This document shows positions 29,681 to 31,039 of a stretch of DNA of 31,039 bases, in pieces; positions within the stretch are counted from its first letter, which is position 1; the number at the start of each line of letters is the position of its first letter. The stretch is taken from assembly GCA_036734105.1 (NCBI GenBank), contig DAIMZH010000038.1:1-31039 (forward strand), written 5' to 3'. The notes beneath the pieces are model-generated. The model had not been told where the DNA came from, did not search any database, and was given only the letters and a program-made list of their open reading frames with translations. The position numbers were made by a program, and so were the translations under genes. This stretch comes from Azoarcus_F sp036734105. Its GTDB lineage: Bacteria; Pseudomonadota; Gammaproteobacteria; Burkholderiales; Rhodocyclaceae.

Positions 29681-30784
29681 ATGCATGATCTTGCCGACTG
29701 GCTGCGGCTGACCGGTACTCCAGGCATCGGACCTGCTTCGCAACGCGCACTGCTGGCCGCCTTCGGGCTACCACAACACATTTTTGCTGCCTCACGAAGT
29801 GCAGTTGTCGGCGTGGTCGGGCGTGATGTTGCCAGTCGACTGGATACACCGCTTGAGCCGGATCGACTCGACACAGCCATGCGCTGGCTGGAACAAGCCG
29901 ACAACCACATCGTGACCCTTGCCGATGAGCACTACCCGCCATCACTGCTCACCATTCCCGACCCGCCAGTGCTGCTGTATGTTTGCGGCCAGCCATCCGC
30001 TTTGTCCTTGCGCCCAGCACTGGCAGTAGTCGGGGCACGCAATGCAACACCGCAGGGACTGGATAACGCCCGCGCCTTCTCGCGAGCTCTGGCGGAGTCC
30101 GGGTTGAGCATTGCCAGCGGGCTCGCACTTGGCATTGACACCGCCGCCCATGAAGGTGCGCTGGAGGCCACGGACGGCTGCACGGTCGCCTTCGTCGGCA
30201 CCGGGGCTGATCGTGTCTATCCGGCGCGCAACCGCAAGCTTGCCCACGCACTGATCAAAAACGGTGCCATCGTCAGCGAGTATCCGCTGGGCACCCCACC
30301 CCTGCCGCACAATTTTCCGCGCCGCAACCGCCTGCTGGCTGGCCTCGCCCGAGGCGTGCTGGTGGTGGAAGCTGCGCTCAACAGCGGCTCACTGATCACC
30401 GCACGTCTGGCCGTGGAAGGCGGTCGCGAGGTGTTTGCCATTCCTGGCTCCATACACTCGCCAATATCTCGTGGCTGCCATCGCCTCATTAGGGATGGCG
30501 CCAAACTGGTGGAGACCGCAGAGGACGTGCTGGAAGAACTCCGACTGGGCGCCCCAGTCAGCCCTGCACCCCTGCAGACGCTGGATTCGATGCCGCCTGA
30601 ACTGATCAATGCAGACCACGACACCCGCTCAGTGTTGCTCGCCATGGGCCATGATCCGGTCGATGCGGACACACTTTCGAACCGCTGTGGCTTGACGGTC
30701 GATACGCTGTACGCCATCCTGCTTACGCTTGAACTCACCGGCGCGGTCAGCCGACTACCCGGAGGGCGATTCCAGCGCAACTGA
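29681..30784 (+). CDS. dprA: DNA-processing protein DprA
   Basis: A 367-residue protein that loads RecA on incoming single-stranded DNA during natural transformation. A SAM-like N-terminal part (about 1-70) precedes the Rossmann-like core with VVGARNATPQG (about 115), SGLALGIDTAAH (about 146-157), GTGADRVYPARN (about 170-181), SEYPLGTPP (about 194), FPRRNRLLAGL (about 206) and GSLITARLAVEGGREVFAIPG (about 230-251). A winged-helix C-terminus follows (about 300-365). Length is typical for proteobacteria. No ribosome site is obvious before ATG 29681. Confidence 0.96.
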   Translation: MHDLADWLRLTGTPGIGPASQRALLAAFGLPQHIFAASRSAVVGVVGRDVASRLDTPLEPDRLDTAMRWLEQADNHIVTLADEHYPPSLLTIPDPPVLLYVCGQPSALSLRPALAVVGARNATPQGLDNARAFSRALAESGLSIASGLALGIDTAAHEGALEATDGCTVAFVGTGADRVYPARNRKLAHALIKNGAIVSEYPLGTPPLPHNFPRRNRLLAGLARGVLVVEAALNSGSLITARLAVEGGREVFAIPGSIHSPISRGCHRLIRDGAKLVETAEDVLEELRLGAPVSPAPLQTLDSMPPELINADHDTRSVLLAMGHDPVDADTLSNRCGLTVDTLYAILLTLELTGAVSRLPGGRFQRN

Positions 30785-30800
30785 AAAATACTGATCTGCC

Positions 30801-31039
30801 ATGTTCGATATTCTTGTTTACCTTTTTGAGCACTATGTACGTGCCGATGCCTGCCCCGACACCGACCACCTCGCCCGCAAGTTGTCTGCCGCCGGATTCG
30901 AGGACGAGGACATCTCGGAAGCGCTGAGCTGGCTTGATGAGTTGCGTGCCGACACCTTCACTGGCGCAGTGATTCAGGCACCTGGCCCGCTATCCACGCG
31001 TGTCTTCATCCCTGACGAGACCGCCAGGCTGGATGCGGA
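30801..31039 (+). CDS. smg: Smg family (DUF494) protein, cut by the window end
   Basis: The first 79 codons are visible: MFDILVYLFEHYV, then HLARKLSAAGFEDEDISEAL with helical character, as in Smg/DUF494 proteins. The gene starts 16 bases after dprA, as in many proteobacteria where dprA and smg are adjacent. Function of Smg is not known. Confidence 0.93.
   Translation, partial: MFDILVYLFEHYVRADACPDTDHLARKLSAAGFEDEDISEALSWLDELRADTFTGAVIQAPGPLSTRVFIPDETARLDA

Noticed and set aside
1..31039. CRISPR array
   Set aside because: No series of regularly spaced repeats was seen; all repeats are single pairs.

Overview
The window looks like a chromosomal segment of a betaproteobacterium, most like Rhodocyclales or Burkholderiales. 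The right end carries smg, dprA and a LysM protein gene divergent from def, fmt and htpX, an arrangement common in that class. The formate dehydrogenase locus is of the FDH3 type with DUF3305, DUF3306 and Tat-target satellite genes, also typical of betaproteobacteria. The genus cannot be fixed from the sequence alone.

Layout. (1) 1-2463: accessory region. An Abi_2/HEPN-type abortive infection gene lies between two copies of a 47-base repeat that ends at a stop codon. Next to it are a FlgO-like lipoprotein gene with a stop at codon 3 and a small lipoprotein gene that seems frameshifted. (2) 2662-12247, minus strand: a ten-gene membrane-bound formate dehydrogenase operon, in transcription order DUF3305, DUF3306, poly-ferredoxin, TorD-like chaperone, small Tat protein, catalytic Mo subunit, four-cluster Fe-S subunit, small lipoprotein, cytochrome b subunit and a DUF6505-like protein. 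A near-perfect sigma-54 promoter (12318-12333) and a perfect 17-base palindrome (12426-12442) lie in front of it. The divergent gene at 12511 encodes a sigma-54 activator with no sensor domain. (3) 13511-16307: apbC/mrp, an LprI-family secreted protein and a GNAT acetyltransferase. (4) 16271-20000: a 3.6-kb segment bounded by two copies of a 79-base sequence that includes the GNAT gene start. It holds a MazE/MazF-type toxin-antitoxin pair, a decayed zinc-ribbon membrane protein gene, small ORFs, an HTH protein with an unrecognised C-terminal domain behind a palindromic operator, and a DUF3291 gene. (5) 20103-25651: a secreted ankyrin protein, then a minus-strand group of sensor kinase, NtrC-type regulator, mobB and a Tat-exported Rieske-like protein with a changed ligand motif. 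(6) 25697-31039: htpX, fmt, def, the LysM gene, dprA and the start of smg.

How the genes work together. Formate would be oxidised in the periplasm by the Tat-exported Mo-bisMGD enzyme. Electrons would pass through the Fe-S subunit to cytochrome b and the quinone pool. The TorD-like protein and MobB serve molybdoenzyme maturation and cofactor synthesis, and ApbC serves Fe-S assembly. Two separate sigma-54 activators and a Cache-domain kinase point to environmental control of this respiratory module. The two repeat-bounded segments carry defence or toxin-antitoxin genes and look like insertions, but neither contains a recognisable integrase or transposase.
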